Numbered from the stretch's first letter, positions 1-8,220 are shown. The stretch: DNA of 36,356 nt from JBEIHX01 sp040381075 (GCA_040381075.1 JBEIHX010000034.1:1-36356); one strand, 5' to 3'. The notes: generated by a model not told the origin, from the sequence alone. Translations and numbers: made by a program.

Positions 1-232
1 GACGGTGTTCCAGCCCGAGCGCTTCGGAGATTGAGTTCAGCAGGAATGTCTTTCCCGTCCCTGAGGCGCCGATCAGCAGCATAGGGTCTTCCGTCACCAG
101 TGCGGCGAGGATCAAGGTCTCGGACCGGACAAAGCCAAAAACTCCAAGCGACGCGAGATGCCTGGAGCGCGGCCTTTGTGGCGGTGCGTCAGGTCGGTGC
201 GGGGCGGCGGGAGAGCGCCTGGTTCGGGGCAT
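1..232 (-). CDS. MoxR-like AAA/P-loop ATPase, N-terminal part (runs off left edge)
   Basis: Reading the minus strand from an ATG at 230-232 gives an open frame that leaves the window at position 1. About 77 residues are visible. A basic, proline-rich N-terminus is followed by a stretch ending VTEDPMLLIGASGTGKTFLL. GASGTGKT is a Walker A motif, so the product binds ATP. The layout around it (hydrophobic strand, P-loop, then SISEALGL) resembles AAA_5/MoxR-type ATPases, which work as chaperones with VWA-domain partners. An IstB-like or other AAA ATPase cannot be excluded without the Walker B and arginine-finger regions outside the window. The start is uncertain because no strong ribosome-binding site precedes this ATG. 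An initiation further in would still leave the P-loop intact. Confidence 0.55.
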   Translation of the reverse strand, partial: MPRTRRSPAAPHRPDAPPQRPRSRHLASLGVFGFVRSETLILAALVTEDPMLLIGASGTGKTFLLNSISEALGLEHR

Positions 233-560
233 GGGTGGGACCCTTCTGGGAAGCGACAGGCAGTCGGCGTCCGTGCGACGTCGCCCCGGCGGGGATGACG
301 CGCGACGGCCAGCCAAGACCGCCCTCAGTGCACTGTGCTCTGCAGCGGCAATCGGCGATGGGGGATGAGAACGTGACGCGTTCCCAGCGGCCGGCGCTGC
401 AGCGGATCAAGGACGGCCGCCGCGCGCGCCGCAGGGCGGCGCTATCCAGGCCTGGGCGGACGGGATCCACACATCAGGCCTGCGGTGTGTGCTGTGCTCA
501 TGACCAAAACCTCCGCGCCACGACATAATGCCGTGATTTCCAGAGGCTGATGTCCCGTAC

Positions 561-634
561 GACCCGTTTCGTTGCCACCGGCCGCATCCCCTTTCGGGAA
601 CCACCTTGCCCGGGTAGGCAGGTTGGCGAGGGCC
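561..634 (-). repeat. About 75-bp dispersed repeat, copy A
   Basis: Read on the minus strand this segment is nearly identical to plus-strand 20247-20322. Both begin with GCCCTCGCCAACCTGCCT, continue through a CCCGGG core and a TTCCCGAAAGGGGATGCGG stretch, and end in CAACGAAACGGGTCG. They differ by one substitution in the first half and a 2-nt length difference near the end. Weaker similarity continues upstream for about 40 nt. Each copy points towards a downstream gene on its own strand (the ATPase at 232, and DUF3293 at 20365). Confidence 0.8.
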
Positions 635-703
635 TCAGCCCGCTTCTTGATGCTGGTGCAGACGTAATGCGACTTCCCAGCCGTGTCAATGGATCTGGCG
701 AGG

Positions 704-768
704 CCCGGTTGCTGATCAGGCCGGTGGTTGATCAGGCCGGCGGCTGACCAGGCCGGCGGCTGATCAGG
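704..768. repeat. 16-bp tandem repeat
   Basis: Three adjoining 16-bp units of the form CCGGYGGYTGAYCAGG lie at 721-736, 737-752 and 753-768, preceded by a degenerate unit ending at 720. Each unit contains a TGATCA or TGACCA core. No coding frame through it looks real. Confidence 0.8.
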
Positions 769-1305
769 ATGATCCAGCCGTGCTCCGGCGCGAGGAACCG
801 CCATCTCACACCCTCAGGCGGGCGTTCCAGAGGACGTAGTGCGACCGTCTCACCCATCGCCGGGAACGCTCGGCGCACGTCTGGGCGCGTCGTTGAAACC
901 ACATTTTCCGTTACGCACTTTTGACCTGTGCATCATGCTCCTTCTCCGCCAGGTCTCGTGGCGCCGGGCCGGAGCACGGCTCGCGTCCCGCAGCCGCGCT
1001 ATGCGGGTGTACGGCGGATCCCGGCGGTTCCGGCGGCCAGCCAGGGCCGCCGGGCCCGCGTGTGGGATGGGCCGGTCCGCCCTGTCCTGTTGGCGGGGAG
1101 CGGTCGCCTTGCGCAGAGACCCGTGCGGCTGGGGCTGCTGCGGAAGGTTTGTCCCTGAAGGCCTTGAACCCGGCGTCCGGCCGGTGCAGCATTCCCGTCA
1201 GCGGGGTGGTGCGGGTCGGGTGTTTCCGGGGTGTCAGCCGGGAGGCCGCGACTTGCCCTCATCCGACGCCGCCCTGCCGCATGCGCACGCCGTGCGGGAC
1301 TCGCC

Positions 1306-3039
1306 ATGAATGAACTTGTCAAGCACATCTACAGGGCGACCCTGTCACCCACCGGGTTCACGCGGCTGCTGCCCGATGTCGAAGCCGAGATAGCCCGCCT
1401 GGCCAGGGCGCCGGCGGACGCGCCCGACGTGCTGAGCCAGCTGCCCCCGGCCGGCATGACCGGCGGCGTGCATGAGGCCCTGGCAGAGCTTGCCCCGCAT
1501 GTCGCCACCGCCGCCGACATTCAGGCGCGCCTGGGCCACCTGCCACACGAGCAAGGCGGACGTGATGAGCTTCTCGCCCTTGCGCCGGTTCCGGCGGTGA
1601 TTCTCTCGGAAGCCCTGACGGTTCTACACGCCAACGAACGCGCCCGCGCGGCGTGGCCCCGGCCCGCCTTCGCCGACCTGTTCAGGACCAGACAGGCGCA
1701 GCAGCAGGTTCGCGACCTTTTGCGAGAAGGCTTCCCGCCCGGCGGACCGGCCCTCAAACTGATCGACGTGGGCGCCCCCGGCGCCCCGACGCGCTGGGCG
1801 GTCATCCGGCCATTGCAAGGCTATGGCGCGCAGGTCGCCGGCGGGCGGGTCTGCCTCGCGACCTTCATGTCTTCAAGCCTGAGCAGCGAGGCGCGCAACA
1901 CGCTGGCCACCGCCTACGGCCGGACCACAGCCGAAATCGACATCGCCGCGGCGCTCGCCCAGGGCGACGACCCCGCGGCAGTCGCGCGGGCGCGCCGCAC
2001 GTCGATCGAGACAGTTCGCGGACAGATAAAATCGATCAAGCACAAGATGGGCGTGCGCGATATCCCTGACCTTGTCAGAACCGTCAGCGAGTTCTCGGCC
2101 GGGGTCATTGATCTTGACGCCGCCCGGGCGCCTGCCCGGACCAATGGTGCGGTGAGCGGCGGGGAAGTCCGGTTCATGACGCTGCGATGCGGTCGTCGGC
2201 TGGATTACATGAGCCAGGGCGATCCCGGGGGCGCGCCCGTGATCCTGTTCCATAACATCCCGTATGGAACCGAATTGCCCCGCGCCGCGCAGGCCGCGGC
2301 GCGGGAGCGCGGTCTGCATGTGATCGCGCCCTACCGCGCCGGGCACGGCCTGTCTGACCCGGTGGCCGCCGCCGGGCCTGACGCGCTTCTCGATCAGGCT
2401 GTCGCCGATACCCGCGAGTTGATGGACCATCTTGGCATCGAGCGGGCGCGACTGGTCGGCAACGCCGCCGGATCGACTTTCGCGCTGCGGTTCGCCGAGC
2501 TGCACCGCAGCCGCTGCACCGGTCTTGTCATGGTCAGCCGCGCACCGGTCTGGCGAGGGGAGTGGCTCGGCGAGCTGGCCCCCCATCATCGCGCCTTCGC
2601 CATCATGCTGCGCTACACGCCCGGCATCGCCAACCTGGTGGCCTGGGCGATCCTGGCTTATGTCAACAAACATGACTCCCGGGAGTATGCCCGCAACAGC
2701 GCTTACCACAGTCCCCCGGACGTGCGCGCCATCGACGATCCGGAGACGGCCAGTCTGATGGCCATCGGGATCCGGCACGGCTACCTGAATGGGGTCGCGC
2801 CCTATTGTCGGGAGTTCGAGGTCCTGGAGATCGACCTGACGCACGCAGCCCGGGGCCTCGACCTCGCGATGCATGTTCTGCATGGCGCACAGGATTGCGT
2901 CGTCCGTCCGGAGTTCTCCCGTCGCTTTGTCGAGGCTGTGCCGCAGGCGCGGCTGACCATCGCGCACGACGCGGGACACTATCTCTTCTACAGCCACTGG
3001 GAGCTTGTTCTGAAGGCGGTGGACGGACTCCCGGCATAG
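1306..3039 (+). CDS. LuxR-type HTH regulator fused to alpha/beta-hydrolase-fold domain
   Basis: The 577-aa product starts at the ATG of MNELVKHIYRATL. An upstream in-frame extension exists but looks like non-coding sequence. Residues about 90-190 resemble a PAS-type sensor region, and about 192-262 form a LuxR-type helix-turn-helix (ARRTSIETVRGQIKSIKHKM). Residues about 290-575 form an alpha/beta-hydrolase domain with the usual late Asp (HGAQDC) and His (DAGHYLF) of the triad. The nucleophile elbow, normally G-x-S-x-G, reads GNAAG at 385-389, so the serine is alanine. The hydrolase part is therefore probably a ligand-binding or signalling module and not an enzyme, assuming this elbow alignment is right. 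The gene stands alone, with a hairpin (3110-3129) 70 nt after the stop. Its role is inferred to be transcriptional control in response to a small molecule. Confidence 0.8.
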   Translation: MNELVKHIYRATLSPTGFTRLLPDVEAEIARLARAPADAPDVLSQLPPAGMTGGVHEALAELAPHVATAADIQARLGHLPHEQGGRDELLALAPVPAVILSEALTVLHANERARAAWPRPAFADLFRTRQAQQQVRDLLREGFPPGGPALKLIDVGAPGAPTRWAVIRPLQGYGAQVAGGRVCLATFMSSSLSSEARNTLATAYGRTTAEIDIAAALAQGDDPAAVARARRTSIETVRGQIKSIKHKMGVRDIPDLVRTVSEFSAGVIDLDAARAPARTNGAVSGGEVRFMTLRCGRRLDYMSQGDPGGAPVILFHNIPYGTELPRAAQAAARERGLHVIAPYRAGHGLSDPVAAAGPDALLDQAVADTRELMDHLGIERARLVGNAAGSTFALRFAELHRSRCTGLVMVSRAPVWRGEWLGELAPHHRAFAIMLRYTPGIANLVAWAILAYVNKHDSREYARNSAYHSPPDVRAIDDPETASLMAIGIRHGYLNGVAPYCREFEVLEIDLTHAARGLDLAMHVLHGAQDCVVRPEFSRRFVEAVPQARLTIAHDAGHYLFYSHWELVLKAVDGLPA

Positions 3040-3109
3040 GGCGGTCGGACGGGCGGCCAGGCCGCCACAGCGCAGGCGCGCAGGCGCCGATGCAGCCGTC
3101 TGGCGCAGG

Positions 3110-3129
3110 CATGCCCAAATCTGGGCATG
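3110..3129 (+). terminator. Possible hairpin terminator
   Basis: Two perfect 8-bp arms, CATGCCCA and TGGGCATG, surround a 4-nt loop 70 nt downstream of the LuxR-hydrolase stop. No T-run follows, so intrinsic termination is uncertain. Confidence 0.3.
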
Positions 3130-3342
3130 GACCCGTGGCGCGACCTGACGGATCGTCGCCCCCGATCGGCTGGCGGCGCATCGTGACGCAGCGACTATTC
3201 CTGGGCGCCGCGCCGGCTGTGGCGTGCGCCTCAGGTCGGAGCCAATGGCTGGAAGAGCTGCGGAATATGCTGGAGCGCCAGCTTGCATGAGAGCGCACCT
3301 GCCATGCCGGGCGGGCGCAGGATTGCTGAACAGGAGGGTGTC

Positions 3343-4140
3343 GTGCGCCGTCATGTGAATGCAGCCGTGAAATCGTCCTTGCTACTGTTGCTCGTCTCCG
3401 GCGCCGTGATCGGGGCCTGTGCGCCCACGCCCCGTGATGCACAGCAGGCAGAGACCGGAAGCGGGCAGGCTGGCGCACCCGCGACCGCCTGTCCTGACGA
3501 CGGCCCGCGTCTTGCGCATACAGGCCTGTGCCAGGGGCGCGCCGTGAACTACCTCGACCCGGAGAAGCTGCGCGACCTGACGCTGCCCGACGGCTGCGCA
3601 TGGACGATGAACGACGCCTCTTTCGGGGATGGCTCGGAGGCGCTCCTGTACCGGGCCGCCGTCTGCAACGGGAAGACGACGCGCCTCGACGTGCGCGGCG
3701 GCGCCCATAGCGCATCTCTCGGCTACGTCACGTCCGCGCTCATCGAAACGGTGACGCCTGATCTTGAGATCGGGCGCATCTTCCCCCTGCCGGAGGGCAG
3801 GGACGCTGCAGGCTTCATCACGGAGCTTGCCCGCGCGAATGTGGAGGACCGGTCGGAAGCCGCAGCCTGCGCCGTGCGCGACGCGCGAGTGGAGTATTAT
3901 CCATCCGACGCCCTCGTTGTTGACGTGGACGAGGCCTATCGCCGTCGCACCGCCAGGCAGGGCGAGGAAACTGCGCATTGCGGTCCGTTTGGCGTCGGAT
4001 CCGAAAGCATCTCATATTGGCGCGTGGGGCAGGGCTTTGCCTGGTTCTTTGATTTCGGCCAGAGCCTCCCCGACGTCGATGCAGGATCGATGGTGCTGAT
4101 GCGCAGGGCCTCTGACGGCTCCTGGGAGGTCGTTGCCTGA
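3343..4140 (+). CDS. Putative lipoprotein of unknown function
   Basis: The 265-aa product is started at GTG 3343 because AGGAGG lies 6 nt upstream. This start puts a short basic region (RRH..K) directly before a hydrophobic run and a lipobox (VIGAC, Cys26). It should therefore be exported, lipidated and anchored to the membrane. The mature part has several cysteines spread through the sequence (for example the C in TACPDD, GLCQG, DGCAW, AVCNG, AACAV and AHCGP), consistent with periplasmic disulphides. No named family is recognised. An upstream ATG at 3283 would bury the signal sequence internally and is less likely. Neighbours give no functional hint. Confidence 0.65.
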   Translation: MRRHVNAAVKSSLLLLLVSGAVIGACAPTPRDAQQAETGSGQAGAPATACPDDGPRLAHTGLCQGRAVNYLDPEKLRDLTLPDGCAWTMNDASFGDGSEALLYRAAVCNGKTTRLDVRGGAHSASLGYVTSALIETVTPDLEIGRIFPLPEGRDAAGFITELARANVEDRSEAAACAVRDARVEYYPSDALVVDVDEAYRRRTARQGEETAHCGPFGVGSESISYWRVGQGFAWFFDFGQSLPDVDAGSMVLMRRASDGSWEVVA

Positions 4141-4545
4141 ACCCGCGTCGACCATGACGCCGCGCCACGGCGCGCCGGCGTTCGCCGCTGGCGTGACCGC
4201 GCGTTCCGGCGTATGTTTCGGGCCGCACGCAAGGGCCCACAATCGCAGTGCGGCCCCGCTTGGGGTTGCGGCAATCATCAGGCGCCGCCAGTCATGCGCC
4301 CCGCCAGACCATGTCCCCCAGGATCAGGAACCCGGGATCAGGACTCCAGCGGTCGGGGGTTCTGGCGGCTTCTTGGAATCCCCATTCGAACTCACTTCAG
4401 CATTGCAGAATATGCATATTTCAATGGAGTTCTGTTCATCCGACTTCACTCGTCCCGCCGCGCCCTTCTTGCCGTTTCTCCCCCGCGTGGCGCCTGTTCG
4501 GCGCCTGGAGCGCACTCTCCAGGCGCCAAACCTGTGGGGCTCGAA
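4141..4545. other. Intergenic, left side of decayed mobile DNA
   Basis: No supported gene. Several long frames on both strands overlap one another without domain signal. The only clear structure is the 11-bp-stem hairpin at 4500-4527. Confidence 0.4.
4500..4527. repeat. Strong inverted repeat (11-bp stem, 6-nt loop)
   Basis: GGCGCCTGGAG at 4500-4510 is perfectly complementary to CTCCAGGCGCC at 4517-4527, with loop CGCACT. It sits 18 nt before the integrase remnant. It could be a terminator or part of a recombination or attachment region. Confidence 0.6.
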
Positions 4546-4710
4546 ATGGTGGCGAGGGCAAGGCTTACGAAGCGTGCTGTGGAGGCGATCCCGGTTCCGG
4601 CGACATTGCGAGTGTTCCTTCGCAGCGAAGCGCTTGCCTTTCGGATGTCGCCGATCGGGGTGTTGGGGCAGTTCCGACGGGTCGATGCCACGTCGGATCA
4701 TCGCCTTTGA
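4546..4710 (+). pseudogene. Tyrosine-integrase N-terminal remnant
   Basis: A 54-codon frame starts with MVARARLTKRAVEAIPVP and continues VFLRSEALAFRMSP. This resembles the N-terminal arm of P4-type phage integrases, where a K/R-L-T-x-R-x-V segment is followed by a short charged strand and a 'GFGLRV' strand. The second strand looks damaged and the frame ends soon after, with no core-binding or catalytic domain. Recognition is by pattern only. If right, it is debris of the integrase that brought in the island, and a C-terminal scrap at 9384-9473 could belong to the same or a related gene. Confidence 0.35.
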
Positions 4711-4942
4711 GCCGACCTCCAGAAGATCCTCGCATTGGGGGAGTTCGCCAACACGGCGCCATCGCCAGGCAGCGTCCGGATTATTCAAGGCGCGGGTGAA
4801 CGCGTCCTGACCTTGCAGAACCAGCCAGCATCTTGCGGATTCCGACGAAGGCTCCCGCCTATTCCGAACAATCGCCGCCCATGCGTTCCGACAAATCGGC
4901 GCCCACCCTTTGACGGTACGCGGCGGGTGCGGACAAACTCCT

Positions 4943-5815
4943 GAGCGGTTGGTGGCGTGCCGCAATCCTGCGCTTGCGCGGCTGCGTGCGCACAAGCGCC
5001 AGGACCTGATCGCAGCGACAGCGCGCCAGCTGGAGAAGGTCCGCGCCCTCGTCGCCGCGGGTCGTCTGAAGGGCGTCGACAGGATCGGCGTGCGGGTCGG
5101 CAGGGTGATCGCCCGCCACAAGGTCGCCAGGCACGCCAAGCACTTTGATCTCGATAGTCGCGACACAGCAATGCATTCAGCGTGAACGAGGCGCGGGTGG
5201 CCCGCGAGGCGGCGCTGGACGGCCTTTACGTGATCAGAACCAGCGTCGCAGAGGCCGACATGACGGCTGAAGAGGCCGTGCTGAATGACAAGCGCCTGGC
5301 TGAGGTCGAGCGTGCATTCCGCACGCTGAAAGGCATGGACCTCAACATACGCCCGATCCGGCATCGGCTTGAGACCAGGGTCAGGGCGCACATCTTTCTG
5401 TCCATGCTGGCCTGCTATGGTCAGTGGCGCATGATGCAGGCTTGGGCCCCGCTCACGTTCGCCGACGAAAGCGACAATCAGGCTGAGCGCCTGGAAAAAT
5501 CCAGTGGCGCCGGCCAGGCGGTCAAAGTCAGCCCTCGACAAGGCGGCAAGGCGAAGGTCGGCTGATGGTTTGCCGGTGATGAGCTTCAAAGGAGTGCGCA
5601 CCCATCTGGAAACCATCGTGCGCAGCACCCTGCAACCCGCTGGCGCACGTCAGGGCGACGCTGCTTTCACACTGACCACAAGACCAACCCCGACCCAGGA
5701 AACAGCCCTCACGCGCCTCAGCGACATCAGGCTGAAGTCAGCAGCCCCATGACCGCTTCATGCCTGACATGCTGAAGCGCCAAAGAATTTTGACTTTGGA
5801 GCGGCGGAGCTTCAG
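4943..5815 (+). mobile_element. IS1634-family element, truncated and frameshifted copy
   Basis: From about 4943 to 5815 the plus strand is a diverged duplicate of the minus-strand element at the right edge. It holds the C-terminal half of an IS1634-type DDE transposase and the 3' end of the element (GCCGCTCCAAAGTC on the reverse strand, shared with 35157-35170). The 5' half is missing. The reading frame is broken at least twice. Near 5165 there is a short deletion after a nearby 9-nt insertion, and near 5495 one extra A occurs in a run of As. The catalytic-region signature reads NDKRLAEVERAFRTLK, so the Glu is present but the conserved Tyr is Asp. This copy cannot make an active transposase. 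Confidence 0.85.
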
Positions 5816-5890
5816 GCCAGTCGCGGGTCCCGCCATTTTCCCCTTGCCCGTCCCGCCTCAAGGCCGGGCGCTCGAAGCGCCGTCGCGGGC

Positions 5891-6280
5891 GTGGCCCGAG
5901 GCCTCGGGATCAGCCGGGAGCACCAACGGATTTTCCCCACAACCAACCGCATCACCCTCAAGTGCAAGCTGCGCGACGTCGCCAGGATCCGCACCGACGA
6001 GGCCCGCGGCGAAACCTTGGAAGTCGTCCAACTTTGGATCAAGGTTTCCGACGGCCAACGCCGCGACCGCTTCAACGTCGACGTCCACGACGGCAAGGCC
6101 GCTGCCGCCGCCAGGGCGCTCCCCGAGGACGCCCTCGTCGAGATCACCGGCAAGCTCCGCCACAATCGCTGGCAGGACCAGGCCACCAAGGCCTGGCGCG
6201 GCGAGATCTACATCGCCGTCGAGCCCGGCGACGGCTCGGTCCGATCCAGGGGGCTGGCGGCCACGGCGGAGGCGGCGTGA
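5891..6280 (+). CDS. SSB-like OB-fold protein, possibly 5'-truncated
   Basis: The 129-aa frame contains TNRITLKCKLRDVARIRT, VVQLWIKVSDGQRRDRFNVDVHD, ALVEITGKLRHNRWQDQ and WRGEIYIAVEP. This strand order is typical of short plasmid- or phage-type single-stranded DNA-binding proteins: beta1, DF/RF-x-V strand, GKL-RH strand, final strand. Such proteins coat ssDNA during replication or transfer. The GTG at 5891 has no good ribosome-binding site and the IS1634 end lies only 75 nt upstream. The true 5' end may have been lost or the gene may be inactive. The acidic C-terminal tip of canonical SSB is absent. It leads the plus-strand toxin-antitoxin series. Confidence 0.5.
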   Translation: MARGLGISREHQRIFPTTNRITLKCKLRDVARIRTDEARGETLEVVQLWIKVSDGQRRDRFNVDVHDGKAAAAARALPEDALVEITGKLRHNRWQDQATKAWRGEIYIAVEPGDGSVRSRGLAATAEAA

Positions 6281-6373
6281 CGATCTCAACCCCCGCTGGC
6301 GCCGATCGGCGCCAGCGGCTTCGCCCGAGACGTTTTCGGCGCCAATCGACAAGCTGACATCATTCGGTTTTTT

Positions 6374-6410
6374 TGATATCAATGACATCAAAGCAACGAA
6401 GGTGATATCA
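6374..6410 (+). promoter_or_regulatory. Candidate antitoxin operator: three TGAYATCA boxes
   Basis: TGATATCA at 6374-6381, TGACATCA at 6383-6390 and TGATATCA at 6403-6410 precede and overlap the FitA-like start codon. Spacings are 9 and 20 bp. Repeated short palindromes are the usual binding sites of ribbon-helix-helix antitoxins, so autoregulation is likely. Confidence 0.6.
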
Positions 6411-6664
6411 TGGCGGCTGTGACCATTCGGAATCTCTCTGAAGAGGCGCGCCGCGCCCTGAAGATCCGAGCGGCGCAGAACAACCGCAGCACCGAAGCGG
6501 AGATGCGCGCCATTCTGGAGGAGGCCGCACGTCCTCAAGGCCGCCTTCTGCTGGGCGCTCGGCTCCAGGAGATCGGGCGCAAGCACGACATCACGAGGGC
6601 TGACATCGAGGCGCTCGAAGCCGTCCGGGACAGGCGTCCGGCCGAGCCAATGACGTTCGAGTGA
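6410..6664 (+). CDS. FitA-like ribbon-helix-helix antitoxin
   Basis: The 84-aa protein begins MAAVTIRNLSEEARRALK and continues RSTEAEMRAILEEAA. This is the ribbon-helix-helix DNA-binding unit of FitA/StbC-type antitoxins (about residues 2-42). A variable C-terminal tail follows that would wrap the cognate PIN toxin. GAAGG at 6398-6402 is a good ribosome-binding site. The FitB-like toxin starts 13 nt after the stop. The family normally represses its own operon together with the toxin, and the TGAYATCA boxes at the promoter fit that. Confidence 0.85.
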   Translation: MAAVTIRNLSEEARRALKIRAAQNNRSTEAEMRAILEEAARPQGRLLLGARLQEIGRKHDITRADIEALEAVRDRRPAEPMTFE

Positions 6665-6677
6665 CGGATCGCCGGGA

Positions 6678-7094
6678 ATGATCCTTTTGAACACCAACGT
6701 CGTTTCCGAAGCGATGACGCGAGAGCCTCATCCACGCGTGCGTGCATGGCTCGACGCGCAATCGGCCGAGACGCTCTTCCTGTCCTCGGTCACGGTCGCC
6801 GAGCTCTTGTTTGGCATTGGCGCACTGCCGGCCGGCAAACGCAGGACCGCGTTAGGCGCCGCGCTGGACGACGTTCTGGACCTCTTTTCCGATCGAATCC
6901 TGCCCTTCGATTTGGCCGCGGCGCGACGGCGCGCCGAACTGGCGGTCAAGGCGCGCTCGCAGGGCAAGGGGTTTCCCACACCCGATGGATACATCGCTGC
7001 AATCGCGGCGGCGCGCGGGTTTGCGATCGCCACGCGTGACGTGAGTGCGTTCAAGGCGGCGGGGCTCTCTGTCATCAACCCATGGGTCGATTGA
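6678..7094 (+). CDS. FitB-like PIN-domain toxin with Asp5-to-Asn change
   Basis: The 138-aa protein has the full length and layout of FitB/StbB PIN toxins, which are Mg-dependent RNases. The segment VTVAELLFGI carries Glu42, PTPDGYIAAIA carries Asp103 and ATRDVSAF carries Asp121. The first acidic residue should be Asp in the LLDTNVVSE motif but reads Asn (LLNTNVVSE, codon AAC). Loss of this metal ligand usually abolishes PIN nuclease activity. The toxin may therefore be dead and kept as a repressor partner, or be an escape mutant tolerated after loss of the antitoxin's need. It lies 13 nt after the FitA-like gene in the same direction. Confidence 0.85.
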   Translation: MILLNTNVVSEAMTREPHPRVRAWLDAQSAETLFLSSVTVAELLFGIGALPAGKRRTALGAALDDVLDLFSDRILPFDLAAARRRAELAVKARSQGKGFPTPDGYIAAIAAARGFAIATRDVSAFKAAGLSVINPWVD

Positions 7095-7180
7095 TCTCCG
7101 CCGGTACCTGCCAGTGGCGCTCGAAACGCCCAAATGCTATCAATGCCTCAGTGGATATCACTCTTGCAGGAGTGTTTCCG

Positions 7181-7420
7181 ATGGCGACGAGCCTCCATGT
7201 CCGCAATCTCGACGATGAATTGGTAGCGCGTCTGAAACGCCGCGCGGCGCGCCATGGCCGGTCGACAGAGGCCGAGCATCGGGAAATCCTGCGACAGGCG
7301 CTGAGCGTCGAGCCCGAGACATCGTTTGATGATCTCGCAGCCCAGCTGCGCAAGCTCACCGCCGAACGCGAGCAGACGCCCTCCGAAGACCTCCTCCGGG
7401 CGGCGCGAGACGAGCGGTGA
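7181..7420 (+). CDS. FitA/VapB-like ribbon-helix-helix antitoxin
   Basis: The 79-aa product begins MATSLHVRNLDDELVARLKRRAA and continues RSTEAEHREILRQAL. This is the ribbon-helix-helix fold of FitA/VapB antitoxins and is related to the preceding FitA-like protein. The start at 7181 is chosen over an upstream in-frame ATG at 7082 because AGGAG lies about 9 nt before it and the family begins here. A GGATATCAC element at 7153-7161 recalls the boxes of the previous module. The toxin GTG overlaps this stop by 4 bp, so the pair is translationally coupled. Confidence 0.85.
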   Translation: MATSLHVRNLDDELVARLKRRAARHGRSTEAEHREILRQALSVEPETSFDDLAAQLRKLTAEREQTPSEDLLRAARDER

Positions 7421-7851
7421 CGGACCTCGTTATCGACGCGAGCGTCGCGGTCAAATGGGTCGTCGAAGAGCCTGGCACCCAAGAAGCGCTCGCCCTACGA
7501 CGGGCCAGGTTGTCGGCGCCGGATCTCCTGATCCCGGAGTGCGCCAGCATTCTTTGGAAGAAGCACAAGCTCGGACAGCTCAGACCCGCTGAAGCCCTGC
7601 TTGCCGCCCAGCTCCTCGAGAGGGCCGATGTCAATCTTGCGCCGATGGGCGCCCAGCTCGCACGCGCCACGGCGCTCGCGATCGATCTCGACCATCCAGC
7701 CTGTGATTGCTTCTACATCGCCCTCGCCTTGGACAAAGGCTGCGCGGTCGCGACGGCAGATCAACGGCTCATCGCAAAGGCCCGCCAAAGCGGGCGTCGC
7801 GACTTGGCCGGCGTGGTCCTGGGGCTCAACGAGGCGGCTGCCTCCCTGTGA
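7417..7851 (+). CDS. vapC: VapC-type PIN ribonuclease toxin
   Basis: The 144-aa protein starts at GTG 7417, inside the GTGA that ends the antitoxin gene. It has all PIN-domain acids: Asp7 in LVIDASVAVKW, Glu41 in IPECASILWK, Asp97 in CDCFYIALAL and Asp115 in ATADQRL. VapC toxins cleave tRNA or rRNA and are held inactive by the co-transcribed antitoxin. Length and motifs are normal, so this module is probably functional. Specificity cannot be read from the sequence. Confidence 0.88.
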   Translation: MTDLVIDASVAVKWVVEEPGTQEALALRRARLSAPDLLIPECASILWKKHKLGQLRPAEALLAAQLLERADVNLAPMGAQLARATALAIDLDHPACDCFYIALALDKGCAVATADQRLIAKARQSGRRDLAGVVLGLNEAAASL

Positions 7852-7992
7852 CGACCGGCCTCTCTCCGCATTCGCCCAATCCCGCTTTATCGCAGCGCAG
7901 CTCTCGCTTGATCTGCCGAGCTCGGCGATATGTCCTATCCAGCAACCATGAATAGGCCTTCAAAGCCGTCACAACGCACAGCGAGGCCGCGG

Positions 7993-8220
7993 ATGACGAT
8001 CGTCAAGGTGCGTCCCATCGGCAACGCCCTCGGCGTCGTGCTGCCGAAAGACGTCCTGGCGCGGCTCAATCTGACGGATGGGGATTCCTTGTTTCTGACG
8101 GAGGCGCCCGACGGATCCATGCGGATTTCGCCGTATGATCCAGGCTTCGCGGAACAGGTGAGAGCAGCGCAGCAAGGGCTGGCGCGGTTCCGGAACGCAC
8201 TGGGCGAACTGGCGAAGTGA
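7993..8220 (+). CDS. Orphan AbrB/MazE-type antitoxin
   Basis: The 75-aa product MTIVKVRPIGNALGVVLPKDVL has the swapped-hairpin AbrB/MazE DNA-binding motif, followed by LNLTDGDSLFLTE and a helical tail. Close relatives usually sit directly before a Doc (death-on-curing) toxin. Here the next 220 bp contain no Doc-like Fic motif and no recognisable toxin. A GTG frame overlaps the stop but encodes low-complexity sequence. The module has therefore probably lost its toxin. GAGG 6 nt before the ATG supports this start; upstream ATGs at 7930 and 7948 are less likely. Confidence 0.75.
   Translation: MTIVKVRPIGNALGVVLPKDVLARLNLTDGDSLFLTEAPDGSMRISPYDPGFAEQVRAAQQGLARFRNALGELAK

Larger units (their letters stand above)
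233..1305. other. Gene-poor region with repeats
   Basis: No convincing gene is visible in this 1.07 kb. Open frames here overlap on both strands and have no recognisable domain or good start. The region carries one copy of a repeat shared with 20247-20322 and a 16-bp tandem repeat near 704-768, both listed separately. On the minus strand a GGAGG precedes an ATG at 497-499 that opens only a 30-codon frame (407-499). It may be a leader peptide or chance. Confidence 0.5.

Noticed and set aside
1873..3354. 493-codon minus-strand frame
   Set aside because: Antisense to the LuxR-hydrolase gene, and without any recognisable domain.
4324..5628. 434-codon minus-strand frame
   Set aside because: Its right half lies antisense to the IS1634 transposase fragment and the rest shows no domain; it is a shadow in GC-rich DNA.
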